NCBI GenBank assembly: GCA_037355855.1
Contig: CM074763.1
Coordinates: 4,340,001 to 4,404,000, forward strand
Length of the DNA: 64,000 bases
Direction of reading: 5' to 3'
Source of the DNA: Pseudo-nitzschia pungens
Taxonomy: Eukaryota; Bacillariophyta; Bacillariophyceae; Bacillariales; Bacillariaceae
A program made the translations under genes and the position numbers. Below are positions 53,080-64,000 of this stretch, piece after piece; the stretch's first letter is position 1, and each line of letters begins with the position of its first letter. A model generated the notes under the pieces. It saw nothing but the letters and a program-made list of their open reading frames with translations, had not been told where the DNA came from and did no database searches.

Positions 53080-55470
53080 CTACAGCGGTGGAGCTTGGAT
53101 CCCTTCCTGCTCGGCTTTCCCAGTCGAAGAGTTGTTGTCACTTCTGCTTGTCGATTCCCTTGATTGAAGCCAAAAACGAGCCGCAAACTGTACCAATCGA
53201 ATTACTTGAAAGCCAAAAAGTGCACGCCACAAACCCCAAAAAGTTGACGATACCGGAGAAAATACAAAGCTCAAATGCAGTAGAACGGTCGTTGTGTACG
53301 TTCCAACCAAAAAAAACAAATCTCGGTTCGCCAACACGGTTCCTTCGAAGAGCAAGATAAATGGATGCAACATAGCACCAAGCCCCACCCAAGGAGCATG
53401 GTGCGCCATTGTTTCGATGATCCTCGAGTCGTGCGTTAGGAATCGACCAAACTTTTTCAGTATCATCTGAGATGCCTGATTGTTGAAAACTCCAACGAAA
53501 GTCGAAATGGTGAAAAGGCGTCGGATTAATTTTCCGCGCGCCTTCTTGGCGACCTGCGGATAAAAACTTTGGGCTGCTTGGCTGAGCGAGTCCCCAAAGC
53601 ACGCGAAGAAAAAGAAGACACGCAACATGATGTTGTGACTCGCCAGCGGGACGATGCCAAAGGTGGTCGCCCGCACGGTCATTACGTTGTAGCAGAGAAC
53701 CTTTGACATGCTCACGAAAAATATGGGACCCGCGAGTTTGAAGAGATTAACCATGGCTCTCTTATCGGGAATCGACCAAAATGGAATCGCGTCATGATCG
53801 TTCTTGTTGTTGTTGCTGCTGCTGCTGTTCTTCGTTTCGTGATTATTGCGTTCCAGTGCACCAACTCTCCCATCGGACAACTCTGTTGCCTCTGATGATG
53901 GTATTCTATCTACATCCACACTCGTCTCATGTTGCGCGGTTAATTCATCACTGGTAACTCGCTCAAGTTTCTCTTGTTTCACTTTCCATCCATCGGTGGT
54001 CTTGCGTACCTTTCGAAGCAAGACGAAACATGATGTGACAGTCGCCAATGCTGTAGCAACGGCCGCACCTTGGATTCCATATCGACCGGACAACGCCAAA
54101 TCCCCCACTAGGTTAACGACGGAAGCCGCAGCGACCGCAATGGCTGGTGTAGCGATATCCAGATTCGCTAAGCAGAACTATTCGTTTGCCGCGACCACGA
54201 AATTGAAGTCAGAGGGAAGAACATGAATCCATTGAGTCAAACAGTATCGAATCGAAACAAATAGTTTGCGGCCATTGCCATCACAGTGCAGGAATGCAGT
54301 GGAATACAACATGGACAAAGCCTGTAAAACCGCGACCATTATTTGTCAAGATTCGTCACACAGAAACAGCAGTAATCAGCTGACACTCACACTCTGCGCC
54401 ACGAATCCCACAATGCTAAACGGCGCCACAATAGCTCTTATCCTTGCGTAGTTCGTTGCCAGAGGCACAATTGCACTAGCTTCCGCTGCGTCTATATTAG
54501 ATGAACCTCCTATCATTTGACCTATGATGGCTTTACCAAAGATAAACGTGATGAACGACACGACGGAACCGAAGAAAATGGCCAATCCCAACAAGTGCGA
54601 TGTAGATGTACGCAGATCCCGCCATGGATTGGAATTGGTTGCGTTGGCAATTTTTTTGTGGTCGTTTGTGGCATTGTTGGACTCGGCATGAACATCGCCA
54701 GCACTCAGACTACTTTCACAAGCAGCCGCCGCTGCCAAATCGGGCGCGAGCTGGTTGGTGGTAGCTATTGCCAAAAAGTAGGTCGTGTAGATTAGGCTAT
54801 CAAAGAGCGTGGTGGCTGGTCCCAAAGCTGCAATCTGGACGACGGCACTTTTTGCTGAAGCTTTCAGACCAACAATCGTTGTATCGACCAGACTCAAGAG
54901 AGGTTCGCTAAGCCAAATGAGAATAGTGGTTGCCGTAAATGCAATTAGTTGTTTGTAGGAGGGCAGGAGGCCGCCGCCTTCAAGAGCTGTGGAAGCACCG
55001 TTATGAAGATCGCTTTCACTCTTGACAGCAGAGGCAGTGGCACTCTCTTTTTCATCGGGATTTCCATCCAGAGACGTTGTTGTCGTGTTGGTCTTCGAAG
55101 AAGAGGATGATTCCGATGCATCGCCTTTGAATGCATACAACGGTGAAAGTACGACCGATTTTGATTGTTGAGGCACCGGTGAGAATGTGCTGGTGTAGCT
55201 AGAAAAAGTCTGGGAAATGCCATTCGTCGCCGACGATGACGACGGTGTTGTCCGAAATGGTGAGATCAGCGGCGAAAATAATTGGGAGGATGGCAGCGAT
55301 GCTCTGACTCCAGATTGGATCGAAAGAGATTCCACCACCATTATGGCTGGCGTAGTGGGCAACGGAAATTTCACCATGTGGAAGACTGCTACGATTGCTA
55401 TGTAAATGGAAGACATCCGGTGGGCTAGCAGCCGAGTGCTATTCTTGTTGTAAAGGAAATTCTTTGTCAT
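53080..55470 (-). CDS. MATE-family efflux transporter with long N-terminal leader
   Basis: Exon 1 55470-54391, intron 54178-54390 (GTGAGT...GAATAG, 213 bp), exon 2 54177-53080; about 725 aa. The junction gives V-A-Q-S / F-C-L-A-N-L-D-I-A-T-P, the usual A-Q-S...D..TP block between TM5 and TM6. Exon 1 has W-L-S-E-P-L-L-S-L-V-D-T-T-I-V-G, the MATE TM1 signature. MATE proteins export organic compounds using H+ or Na+. The first 150 residues have a hydrophobic start (I-Y-I-A-I-V-A-V-F) and then a Ser/Thr-rich region, as in secretory or plastid bipartite leaders. An in-frame Ser/Lys-rich loop (about residues 375-450) splits the two halves. Confidence 0.82.
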
Positions 55471-57102
55471 TGGGAAATTTGGGCGGAATCAATAAACGCC
55501 GACACTCAACTCCAACCAATACCCATTCGGGCTACCTAGCACCCTGATCAACACCTTATTTCGCGGTCGATGAATTCTTGGTGTAGAGGATACTTTTCGA
55601 TCAAGTACTGTAGTAAAATCATCCGAATGCGTTATTCGATACTATTGTTGTACCACAAACCACGGTGTGAGTTGGAGGTGCCACAAAGTTTGGTTTTCGT
55701 CTTTTAACGGGACTACGAGTAATTACGGTAACCTTACGGTAAACCTTTGTGATTTTTTCTTCCATTCTTGTTGGTGAGGTTGGAATTACGGTAATTAACT
55801 TTAGTAATTACTCGGAACCTTACCGGTATAAGTACGACTTTCATTTTTTTCTTTCGTCGTTCCTTCTCATCTCAAAAGCGATTAACTACGAGTAAGGTAA
55901 TTACTATGGTGAATACCAGTACTATGATGAATACTATGATTAACGTAAAAAGTACGTTAAACCTGAGAGTAAGATTACGAGTAAGATCTTACTACGGAAT
56001 TCCTATCAGCTGTCCCCCGGTTTCCGTAGAAATTAGTACCGGTAGTTGAGGATGTAGAACCGGGGGACAGCTGATAGGAACTTTGTAGTACAAGTAAGGT
56101 TACTCCTACTTCGTACTCGTAATTACTGGTGTGTGACAGTATGGGCGAACGAAACTCCAATTAAAGTTTACTACGTACTTCGTAACCTTACTCAGCATTG
56201 TTTCTGATGATTGATTCTGCACGCAATCGTCAAAGCTCATTGGGTGGGTTGAGCGATGATGTCATCGGTGTGCTAATGAATGAATATTCCCGGAGTCCAT
56301 GAATCAATCATCCCTTTAGTTCTTCCGATCGGTTAAATCAATCAAAATCATTCTGCCATCGTTCTCTTTTGAAGCGCGCGAAAAATTTCGCGCATTTGGT
56401 AATACTGGCGTCAAGTTCCAGGAAGTTGAAAAGATTTCAGTCAGTAAGGTTCTTAAGACCTTTTTACCTAGCATGTTTCTGCATTAAGCCTTACCATGCT
56501 TAAATACAGTAATAATAATAGCACCATGGATTCGCAGCATGACACCTCGATCGCAGGTGGTCGCTCTACAGTAAGGTTAACCATTAAAACCTGAGAAGGA
56601 TTTTGGACACATAGCTCTTGAGATGGAGATTTGCTTAATCTACCTGTATGTAATTATTGTGGAAGTATTGCAGCAGAATCGATCAAAATAGGTAGGAGAA
56701 GAGTGAGAGACTGAATCATATTGAAACACCACAAAGTTGGCGAGCCCTGACGACGGTCTGCAAAATGATGCGTCGGCAGAAAATTAGTAGTACCGGGTAT
56801 ATGGAACTTCAAACTGTGGCATTGCGGTACGTCACGATGGAAAGCAGTACCAGATAACACCGGGATTCCGCTCGATGGCTACGGCGGAAAACAGTAAGCT
56901 CTGTTGTCAGCATGAAATATCGTACGCAAGCGATGGCAATGTGTCATTAATTGGTAGAATTCAACGCATCTGAAGGAAAGAACCACGACGAAATGTACAC
57001 TGTATCACCGATGTGACATAGCACAAATTTAAGTAATATAATAATTCACAATATTACGCAAAATAGAACAGATTTTCAATCCGCATCCGGCGTCTCGCTG
57101 CT
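55471..57102. other. Intergenic region with a foldback MITE
   Basis: Upstream of the MATE gene. 55690-55980 is rich in GTAA/TTAC words. The MITE is at 55989-56095. From 56200 to 57100 nothing is recognised. Confidence 0.4.
55989..56095. mobile_element. Foldback MITE, copy 3
   Basis: Best-preserved copy: 23-bp perfect arms at 55999-56021 and 56058-56080, outer flanks TTACTACGGAA and TTTGTAGTACAAG. Relative to copy 1 it is in the opposite orientation. Confidence 0.88.
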
Positions 57103-58324
57103 TTAGAATAGAGCCAGAACCGCTGAAAGCAGTCCAAGACCCATGCAGACAGTAGCAAATGGTGTAGACGCAGCACCACTTGTTGCGGCTACCTGGTAGC
57201 TACTCTCGACTTCCATCAACTTGATCATCACCGAAAATCCCGTAGGTTTATCTGCCAGAATTTGGTTCGGTGTTCCTTCCAACCTACGAGAAACTGCACT
57301 GGTGCCAGGTCCGAGTTGCAGGAATGCTAATCCGTTACCTTTATTAAGAACAGAAGAAGAACGCGTTAGAAAGTCATCGTTGCAACCATATGAAAGACTA
57401 CGATGCCATCCAACTAACACAGCAAGATGATTGCCTCTCACCAATTACCACACCCTCATTTATAAAAAAATCAGCTGTCAGCAATGTTTCAAAGGCGCAA
57501 ACCGTTGATCCCGGTCGGCAAGAGACAATTGTCAGTTCATCTGCCGGAACTCCGCCAGTATTGGGAGAAATGGCAACCTGCTCTATTTTGATAGGGGATT
57601 CTCTGCGGAAAGTGAACGATTCGAGTTGGCGCATCAAAGCGCCTACCGCAAGGTTGGGGGGTGTGGGACTGACACACACACGAACCGTTTGGCCTTGTTC
57701 CGTTGGCATAATTGGTACAACGTTGTCGTCGCTGTCACAGATATAGGCATCGACAGCAGTATTCTGCGATGCTTGTCTTAGTACTACATCGGCATTGCTC
57801 ACAGATGCATCAATCTCGAAACCAGCTCTCAAGTTGATGACAAGCTTTACTGGAATTTCAAGATAATTCGTTTCCGTCGCATAGGTCTGATCCTTGGGCA
57901 TGTTGTAGACACTGAAGCGAACGCAATATTCAACTACTGCATTTCCATCGTCGTCTTCTCTGTACAATGGTGAGTTTCCGATACCACCTGTAGGAACAAT
58001 CTCCGATAGGACTTTAACCGTTCGAACACCACTCCCGTCACCCACCGGTGTAAGGTCGGTTCGAAGTCTGGAAACGAGATATCCTTCGTTTTCGGTAATG
58101 TCATTGTCACCACCATCTTTGCAGTTCAGACCATCGTACAATGTATACTCAACCATACTATCCTGTACGAAATCACTGACTTGAAAATCCATAGTAAACT
58201 GTAGTTCCCCATACTCGAATTCCGGCCCGGTGATCTTGTACCTTTCCTTCAACAGAGACTGCCCTTGTACGAGATCAGAAGAAAAGAAAAGAGACGCAAT
58301 CGTCAAACCAGTGCTGATTCTCAT
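57103..58324 (-). CDS. Secreted or surface-anchored protein of unknown family
   Basis: Exon 1 58324-57442, intron 57339-57441 (GTGAGA...AATAAAG, 103 bp), exon 2 57338-57103; about 372 aa. A clear signal peptide (ends near residue 21), then beta-rich, acidic sequence with paired cysteines (Y-I-C-D-S-D-D-N; V-R-V-C-V-S; V-S-C-R-P-G; V-C-A-F), and a hydrophobic C-terminus preceded by small residues (G-A-A-S), which fits a GPI anchor or a single span. The phase-1 splice joins V-V-I-G to N-G-L-A-F-L-Q. The layout resembles cell-surface proteins expanded in diatoms; function unknown. Confidence 0.65.
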
Positions 58325-59363
58325 ATTGCAAAAACTTACGTCGATTTGACGTGAGAAGAATCAGTAAGCAGAAACGCAAGAACACTTTCGTGCAATATGT
58401 TTGCTAATCAAATGAAGCAAAAATAATGATAGCGACGATTTGTAATGGACTGTCGAGAAAACAACGGTAATTAATCATTTTTTGATGTCCAAATTCCATG
58501 CGTTGTTTCTTTCCGCGAACTAATCGTGTGACATTTTCATTCAAATCTTGCACAAACTACAAGTCAGACTTGAGACTGTAGTAAATATATCGTGTTTGGA
58601 AAGATTTAATTAATGAATTTTGAAACTTGAATGATTTTCTTTCTTCTTTTCACTTACGGGTGTAATCGATGTACTTATGATCATGATCAAAAATTGAGGC
58701 ATTTAAGGTTAAGAAAGGAATTGATTCGTTGTTGGAACTTTCCCGAAGTTGCATAAGTTACCGAACTTTCATTAATGTTTATGCCTTTTTGGTTTGTTTT
58801 TAGGGGGTCGAAAATGTGTACATCAATTCTCGGCAACCAGACGTCGCCTGAAAATTTTAAAATACACTATCACCACAAAACCGTGAACTTGATTGTCTAT
58901 TAGTACTACCTCTGGTCCGAAATAACTGACCACCTAGCACATACAAGGCTGACTATGGATCAATTTTCAACCAATTCAATTCGTTCTTTTTGGGTTGAAC
59001 TCTCCTCAACTACGTCCTTATGCCTGGTTAGACACTAGTTAGATCAGTGGTATTGGTCTACCTTTCATTGGGACTCGAACAGGGACTGTCCCGCCCTGCA
59101 AATGTGATTTCACTGGTTGAAAGGCTTCCACCTGGCATTTGAACCTCTAGGAGGGTTCTTTGGAAAGCTGAGACACTAAACTTTTGTCTAGCAATAGGTG
59201 ATAGAAACAGGAAGAGAGTTCTTGTACCTTCACTTCTGTTCCAAAGAGACCCATTTTATAGCCTGGGCACGGTGTCCCATTTGAATTTTTTTGGTCTATG
59301 AGGGACCCAACGCATGCTAAAAACGAGGTTTTGTCAGTTTTTATCAGTTTTTTTTGATCGCGC
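58325..59363. other. Gene-free AT-rich region
   Basis: No ORF with protein-like features. Weak Pol III box-like strings around 59060-59150 do not form a cloverleaf. Confidence 0.4.
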
Positions 59364-59411
59364 ATCAAATTGTTAATCGGATTGATCAAATTGTTAATCG
59401 GATTGATCAAA
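59364..59411. repeat. 21-bp tandem repeat
   Basis: ATCAAATTGTTAATCGGATTG repeated twice plus a partial third copy. Confidence 0.8.
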
Positions 59412-59631
59412 TGCAAAATTAGCCGTCATGTACGCAATCCCGTTGGCTAAGTCAGACAACTTCTTGCTATCGAGAATTGATGTACACATTTTCGAGGGCT
59501 TATTAAATTCTCTCTGAAAACTACAGCGAACCAACTTATTTTTTGTCTAGTTAAAATAACGGTAGAAATAGAAAACTCAAGACTCCGAAAAAGCTCTGCC
59601 GGCTCTGTTTTTGGCCACGGCGCTCGAAATT

Positions 59632-59695
59632 GAGCGGAAAAAGGACAGACGCCGAGCGGAAAAAGGACAGACACCGAGCGGAAAAAGGACAGACC
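59632..59695. repeat. 22-bp tandem repeat, three copies
   Basis: GAGCGGAAAAAGGACAGAC plus three bases, starting at 59632, 59654 and 59676. Confidence 0.9.
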
Positions 59696-59729
59696 ATAGT
59701 CGTCGGAAAAATGGAAAAAGGTCTATTTC

Positions 59730-60100
59730 ATGCACATTTCCTCCAGTACGGTACTGCCCATTATGAAAATAGACAAAATGATCTATCTAAATTTAGAAAA
59801 GGAGTATTTCCACCGTTCCAGCGCCAATAGTCCTCCCACTATGCATGCTTGGGACTATGAAAAAAGTCCAAGTCAGAAAGACCTGATACTTTGGGTGTCA
59901 CATCTATTTAATGCACATTTCTTCCAGTACTGCCCATTATGACTAGAAAACAGACAAAATGACCTATCTAAATTCAGAAAAGGACTATTTCCACTGTTCC
60001 AATGTTAATAGTCCTCCCCCTATGTATGGTTGGGACTATGAAAAAAGTCCAAGTCAGAAATACCTGATACTTTGGGTGTCACATCTATTTAATGCACCAT
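59730..60100. repeat. Tandem duplication of about 180 bp
   Basis: TGCACATTTCYTCCAGTAC ... AGTCCAAGTCAGAAAGACC ... CACATCTATTTAATGCAC occurs twice with some substitutions and small indels. Confidence 0.8.
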
Positions 60101-60204
60101 AAGATTTTACTGGTGGGTGGTACAGCCTTATAATAGGATAGATATGTATCATAGTTACATTCTTGGGCTCTTAGAACACCGATAGGGTATGGTACCATAC
60201 AGTA

Positions 60205-60975
60205 TTAGAAGATCTACAGGGGTGCTAACTGATTAACGGAACGTTAGTGTGCTAAGCGGGACACTGAACAGGATGCTAGACAGGATGCTGGGCTAAGTAT
60301 GTAGAACTTCTACCAGATCTACACGCCCCTGTACACGCCCCTGTTCTTATCTGATCAATACTGGAAGATCTACAGGGGGTGCTAACTGATAAAGAACGGA
60401 ACTTTAGTGTGCTAGGAGGGACACTGAACAGGATGCTAGACAGGATGCTGGGTCCTTGTAGTAGATTTTGTACCAGATCTACACGCCCTATCATTTTATC
60501 AGACAAATATTATAAACTATTCAGTGTGCTAACTGAGGAACGGAACCGAACTGGTTTAAGAGGGGAACTGAATAGGATGCTAGACAGGATGCTGGGTCCT
60601 TGTAGTAGAATTTGTACCAGATCTACATGCCCCTGTTCTTACCAGATTAATATTGGAAGATCTACAGGGGTGCTAACTGAGGAACGGAACCGAACTGGTT
60701 TAAGGGGGGAACTCAACAGGATGCTAGACAGGATGCTAGAGAGGATGTTGGGTCCTTGTAGTAGGATTTGTACCAGATCTACATGCCCTATCCTTTATCA
60801 GACCAATATCATAAAATATTCAGTGTGCTAACTGATTAACGGAACTTTACTGCACTAAGAGGGGAACTGAACAGGATGCTAGACAGGATGCTAGGCTGTT
60901 CTAGTAGAACTTGTACCACATCTACATACCTCAGTTCTTAGCAACCCCTTTTAATAAGATCTACAGGGTGCTAGG
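60205..60975. repeat. Minisatellite of about 150 bp, five copies, with inverted ends
   Basis: Units contain AGATCTACAGGGGTGCTAAC, GAACAGGATGCTAGACAGGA and CCAGATCTACATGCCCCTG. The first and last of these are inverted copies of each other (AGATCTACAGGGG against CCCCTGT..AGATCT type), so each unit could fold back. Small ORFs inside come from the repeat. Confidence 0.8.
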
Positions 60976-62243
60976 ATACAGACCGAACTGTAAATGGTGA
61001 ATCACCTGGCTCGCACCTCGAATCGTTGAGTATCGAATCGTTGAGTATCGAATAATATATCGTATCCCCGTCGCGTTCACTGAGTATCAAAATTCGATGG
61101 GCTTCTTTTTATTTATTTACACGTGGAAGGCCTTATCCAACATTTAACCGCCAAAAATTTACACGTGGAAGATTATTTTAATGGTTTAACCGTCCAGAAA
61201 TGACTCGGCGTGCTTGCTGAGAGTGCGTGGAGTTTTGATTTTTTTGAAACTAAGAGTCGTGGAGAATCAAATTGCTATTTTTGAGTTTATGTTCATATTC
61301 AGTAATGAAGATAAATTTTTGAATATTTGGGCTCTATAAAACTGGGAAACCACTGCCATATTTGTGTTCTCCTTGTCTTAAGCTTTTCAACGATATATAG
61401 GTTGATAGGGGTTACACACGATCTCTAAAAGTTGACTTTTTGATTTTCCCTAAACATTTATGACAGTTTGGTAGGCCGTATCCACCGCGGCTACGGTAGC
61501 CGCGGTGGAATCCACCGCGGCGGCAGGTAGCCGTGGTGGAGACCACCGTGGCTAGGGGGACGTACAAACATTTACCGGACTGTACCTACCGGTGGGTACA
61601 AAATCTCTGTACAAGTCCTGCAGTTGTCACAGGGAGGGACAACAACTGTACAGTACCTGGTAAGGTTTACTGTGAGCTTGAATAAGTTGTCACAGGGAGG
61701 GACAAAAACTGTCTAGGAAGATCGTACTGTACTTTGCAATGTACTGTACATAAAAGTGTCAGGATTCTATGTACCTCGTATGCATCCATAGAAAAAAACT
61801 AGTAATAACATTAAGCAGATTCGTTAAAGGGACTTTGCCAAAATTAATCTGCGAGCCTAGAAAATCCTACAATTTTTCCATCTCCTCTCGTATCGTGTAC
61901 AAAATACTCGTACCGGACGTACAATAAGTGTACCGGAGCGAGCAACATACCACTTCTCAGGAGTTTGGTCAAATTTTGTTTCTGTTGAGGTAAAAAATTC
62001 ACTCAAACGTTTACACACATACCAATTCCGAGCCGGGTGACAAGGGACAATGGGTGACAACACATACAAGTAATGATCAGAAATCCAAATTCCCGGGTAT
62101 GATAGGGATTGTTGTCACAAAGCATTCTGCAATTTGCAAAAAATGTTAGTGATAATGACGAAATCAATTAGAACAAGAAACAGCAATGCCCTGCTCCATC
62201 ACGGACAGTGACAAGAACCGTAACAACAAAACAATAATGTCGG
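60976..62243. other. Gene-free region with GC palindromes and a direct repeat
   Basis: 61481-61509 is a perfect palindrome (arms TCCACCGCGGCTAC, one central G), followed by more CCACCGCGG/CCACGG copies to 61554. GTTGTCACAGGGAGGGACAA occurs at 61623-61642 and 61686-61705. No gene. Confidence 0.6.
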
Positions 62244-63690
62244 ATGTCGCTTAAAATAAATAGACTTGGTTGCGACTCATGCTGCAAAAATTTCACGAAG
62301 CAAGAACTTTTCCATATTCATCCCTGCCAGCATGCCATTTGTCCCGGGTGCATGGTTAATGGACTACTCATAAAGAGAAGGTTTGAAAAACTGTCATGCC
62401 CCGGCTGTTTTGAGCTTTCAACATATCATATTTATCATGGCGAGAAGGTTGACCATGAAGAATACGAAGAGGAGAATGAAATTATCATGGAGAAAGACCC
62501 TTTTTGCTACTTTAACTACAAACTATCAAAGGAAGAACAAAAGGGGAAAATACTTGTTGCTGTGATAGATTGATCCATGGAAAGTGCCGACGCCAATCCA
62601 CCGGAGTCAATTGTTGCGATGCTTCACCAGGAGAACGGCGCCTTCGAAAAGGGCGACAAGGAAGAAATGATTGATATTCTTATCAAGCTGGGTGTCTATC
62701 TCCTTGCAGGAACACAAAGTAAATCAAACGGGGAAAATCCTCGTTCGATGAATCCCCTCCAATGGAAAAGATTGGTATTTCAAGATCAAAGGCTGATCAC
62801 CAGATATTTCTACGCATTATGCACAGGACAGCATGATATTGAGACAGATAAGGACAACGCAAGAATTGACCCCAAGGTCAAGGGAAGGATTTTGGCAACT
62901 GGTGTTATTGTTGATATCGTACTGAGGCTTGTCGATCACTACAAAACATTTCCATTTCAGGTAATGCTTGGTTGGTTTGTATCTACAATTCCAGGGTCTT
63001 CCACTTTGCAGAAGTTTCTATTGTCGGTACGGCTATCAACTCATAGGACAACGGAACGCAACCAGAGTAGTATTGCTGCTATTGAGAATGTTCAAGAAGG
63101 GTTGAAGCTTGATTCCGGTGGTTTCACATCGGCTCTTTGTGATAATGTTGACTATACTGGCCATGCAGAGAAAGATCACTGGACTCATTTCCTTCTCTCG
63201 AATAACTCCAAAGAAGATATCAAGCACGACGGAGCTTTTCAATGGGAACAAAACAATGGCAAGGATTGGGATACATTAAAAGAAGAAGAAGGAGAAGATG
63301 AACTGGTCAGTTGAGTGTTCGATGTGAATGATGACGACTGGCGTTCCTTCTCAAACTACGAAATGAGGATGATCAACGCAATCAAAAATGCAGATCTGCC
63401 AACTCCAAAAGCTTGTAGAGAGATTGAGGCAATCAAAGATTATGATGGTGTAGGATCTGTTCCTCTCAATCTTGGCAACGCACTGAAGGAACCAACTCAT
63501 CCATATTGGATGAAGCCCATTGATCTTGCCAAGGGGCTTTCTACAAGACTATCATTTTATCAGAGGAACAGACTTTGCATTCAACCACCGTATCATTCGA
63601 ATCTTGGAAAGGCAGAAACTGTGACAGAGCTCACCAAGGCAATGATTCGAACCTGTGATAGATGGATGCCAGAGAATAACCAAACCCAGA
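62244..63690 (+). pseudogene. RING-containing transposon-like ORF, two in-frame TGA stops
   Basis: One frame from ATG 62244, with TGA at 62571-62573 and 63312-63314. The first part is a RING-like cysteine pattern: C-x2-C (D-S-C-C), then H-P-C-x2-A-I-C-x2-C, then C-P-G-C. The middle includes F-Q-V-M-L-G-W-F-V-S-T, then C-D-N-V-D-Y-T-G-H-A, recalling large transposon-linked proteins with a D-N-x-D motif. The last part is charged. I do not recognise a named family with confidence. Because both interruptions are TGA and the frame is otherwise kept for about 1.4 kb, it is either young decay or a recoded gene. Confidence 0.45.
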
Positions 63691-64000
63691 CTCTTCAAGG
63701 TATGATATACACATCTCCATGGATGGCAATGAGGAAGCACAGATTGCTCATATGAAGTCACAGTCTCAGTCTTTTGGCTCCCAACTCAAGGCTTCCAAGT
63801 GTGAGAAGCGCGCATCCCTCTACACCTTCAAGTATTCTTTCATGAAGTCTGTTGAATACCCCATGCCTGTCACGCAACTTGATGAGGCCACTTGGACTAA
63901 GATCATTCACCCAGCTCTTGTTCCTGTGCTGAATAAAGCAGGGATGTCACGGACATTTCCTAGACATGTGTTCTATGGTCCTTCCCTCTATCAAGGCTTT
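63690..64000 (+). pseudogene. Reverse transcriptase fragment (thumb region), runs off the edge
   Basis: After about 63690 the frame changes. The new frame reads D-G-N-E-E-A-Q-I-A-H-M-K, then S-V-E-Y-P-M-P-V-T-Q-L, then F-P-R-H-V-F-Y-G-P and G-F at the window end. This succession (DGN, EYPxP, YGP) follows the RT active site in a class of retroelement proteins common in stramenopiles and fungi. The catalytic part is missing upstream, so it is a truncated insertion or a decayed joint with the preceding ORF. Confidence 0.55.

Noticed and set aside
59040..59160. tRNA or tRNA-derived SINE on the minus strand
   Set aside because: TGTTCGAGTCC resembles a B box, but there is no convincing A box at the right distance and no cloverleaf pairing.
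60276..60831. 150-codon ORF in the 60-kb region
   Set aside because: It repeats itself with the 150-bp minisatellite and is a repeat translation.

Overview
The window reads as nuclear DNA of a photosynthetic stramenopile, most likely a pennate diatom. This is inferred from a diatom-style Ty1/copia element with an HVDD reverse transcriptase, intron-poor genes with short GT-AG introns (71-213 bp), and a Ctr copper transporter, a MATE exporter with a long N-terminal leader and a secreted protein of unknown family. There is no bacterial operon structure, and no tRNA or rRNA gene was found.

Layout. 0-4.6 kb: a broken Myb-like fragment, a small MITE and a Sac-type phosphoinositide phosphatase gene. 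4.6-5.5 kb: two abutting MITEs. 5.9-17.1 kb: a decayed piggyBac transposase split by a solo LTR, by a structured retroposon (here called D, copy 1) that itself holds an intact Ty3/gypsy element (A), and by a small foldback MITE. 17.1-18.7 kb: a broken unknown minus-strand ORF and a microsatellite. 18.7-35.8 kb: an old copia element (C) with three later insertions: a gag-only LTR element (E), retroposon D copy 2 and a gypsy element (B). All four LTR elements and the solo LTR have a perfect 5-bp target duplication. D has 18-21 bp duplications. 36-58 kb: host genes, namely a 1,008-aa unknown protein, a Ctr copper transporter, two sulfotransferase-like paralogs, an internally duplicated multi-pass membrane protein, a Sac3/GANP-like CCCH protein, a MATE transporter and a secreted protein. 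58.3-62.2 kb: gene-free, with several tandem repeat families and palindromes. 62.2-64 kb: a decayed RING-containing transposon-like frame joined to a reverse-transcriptase fragment.

Most notable. Retroposon D has no long ORF, a (TTA)n tail, long target duplications and about 150-bp tandem units, each carrying a hairpin whose arms change in a compensatory way. Gypsy elements A and B, although distantly related, both place exactly two in-frame TGA codons between gag and pol in one frame. Both also have a perfect palindrome where a tRNA primer-binding site is expected, and E shares B's palindrome.

The host genes do not form an obvious pathway. Gene models with introns were built by hand from splice signals and, where possible, paralog comparison.
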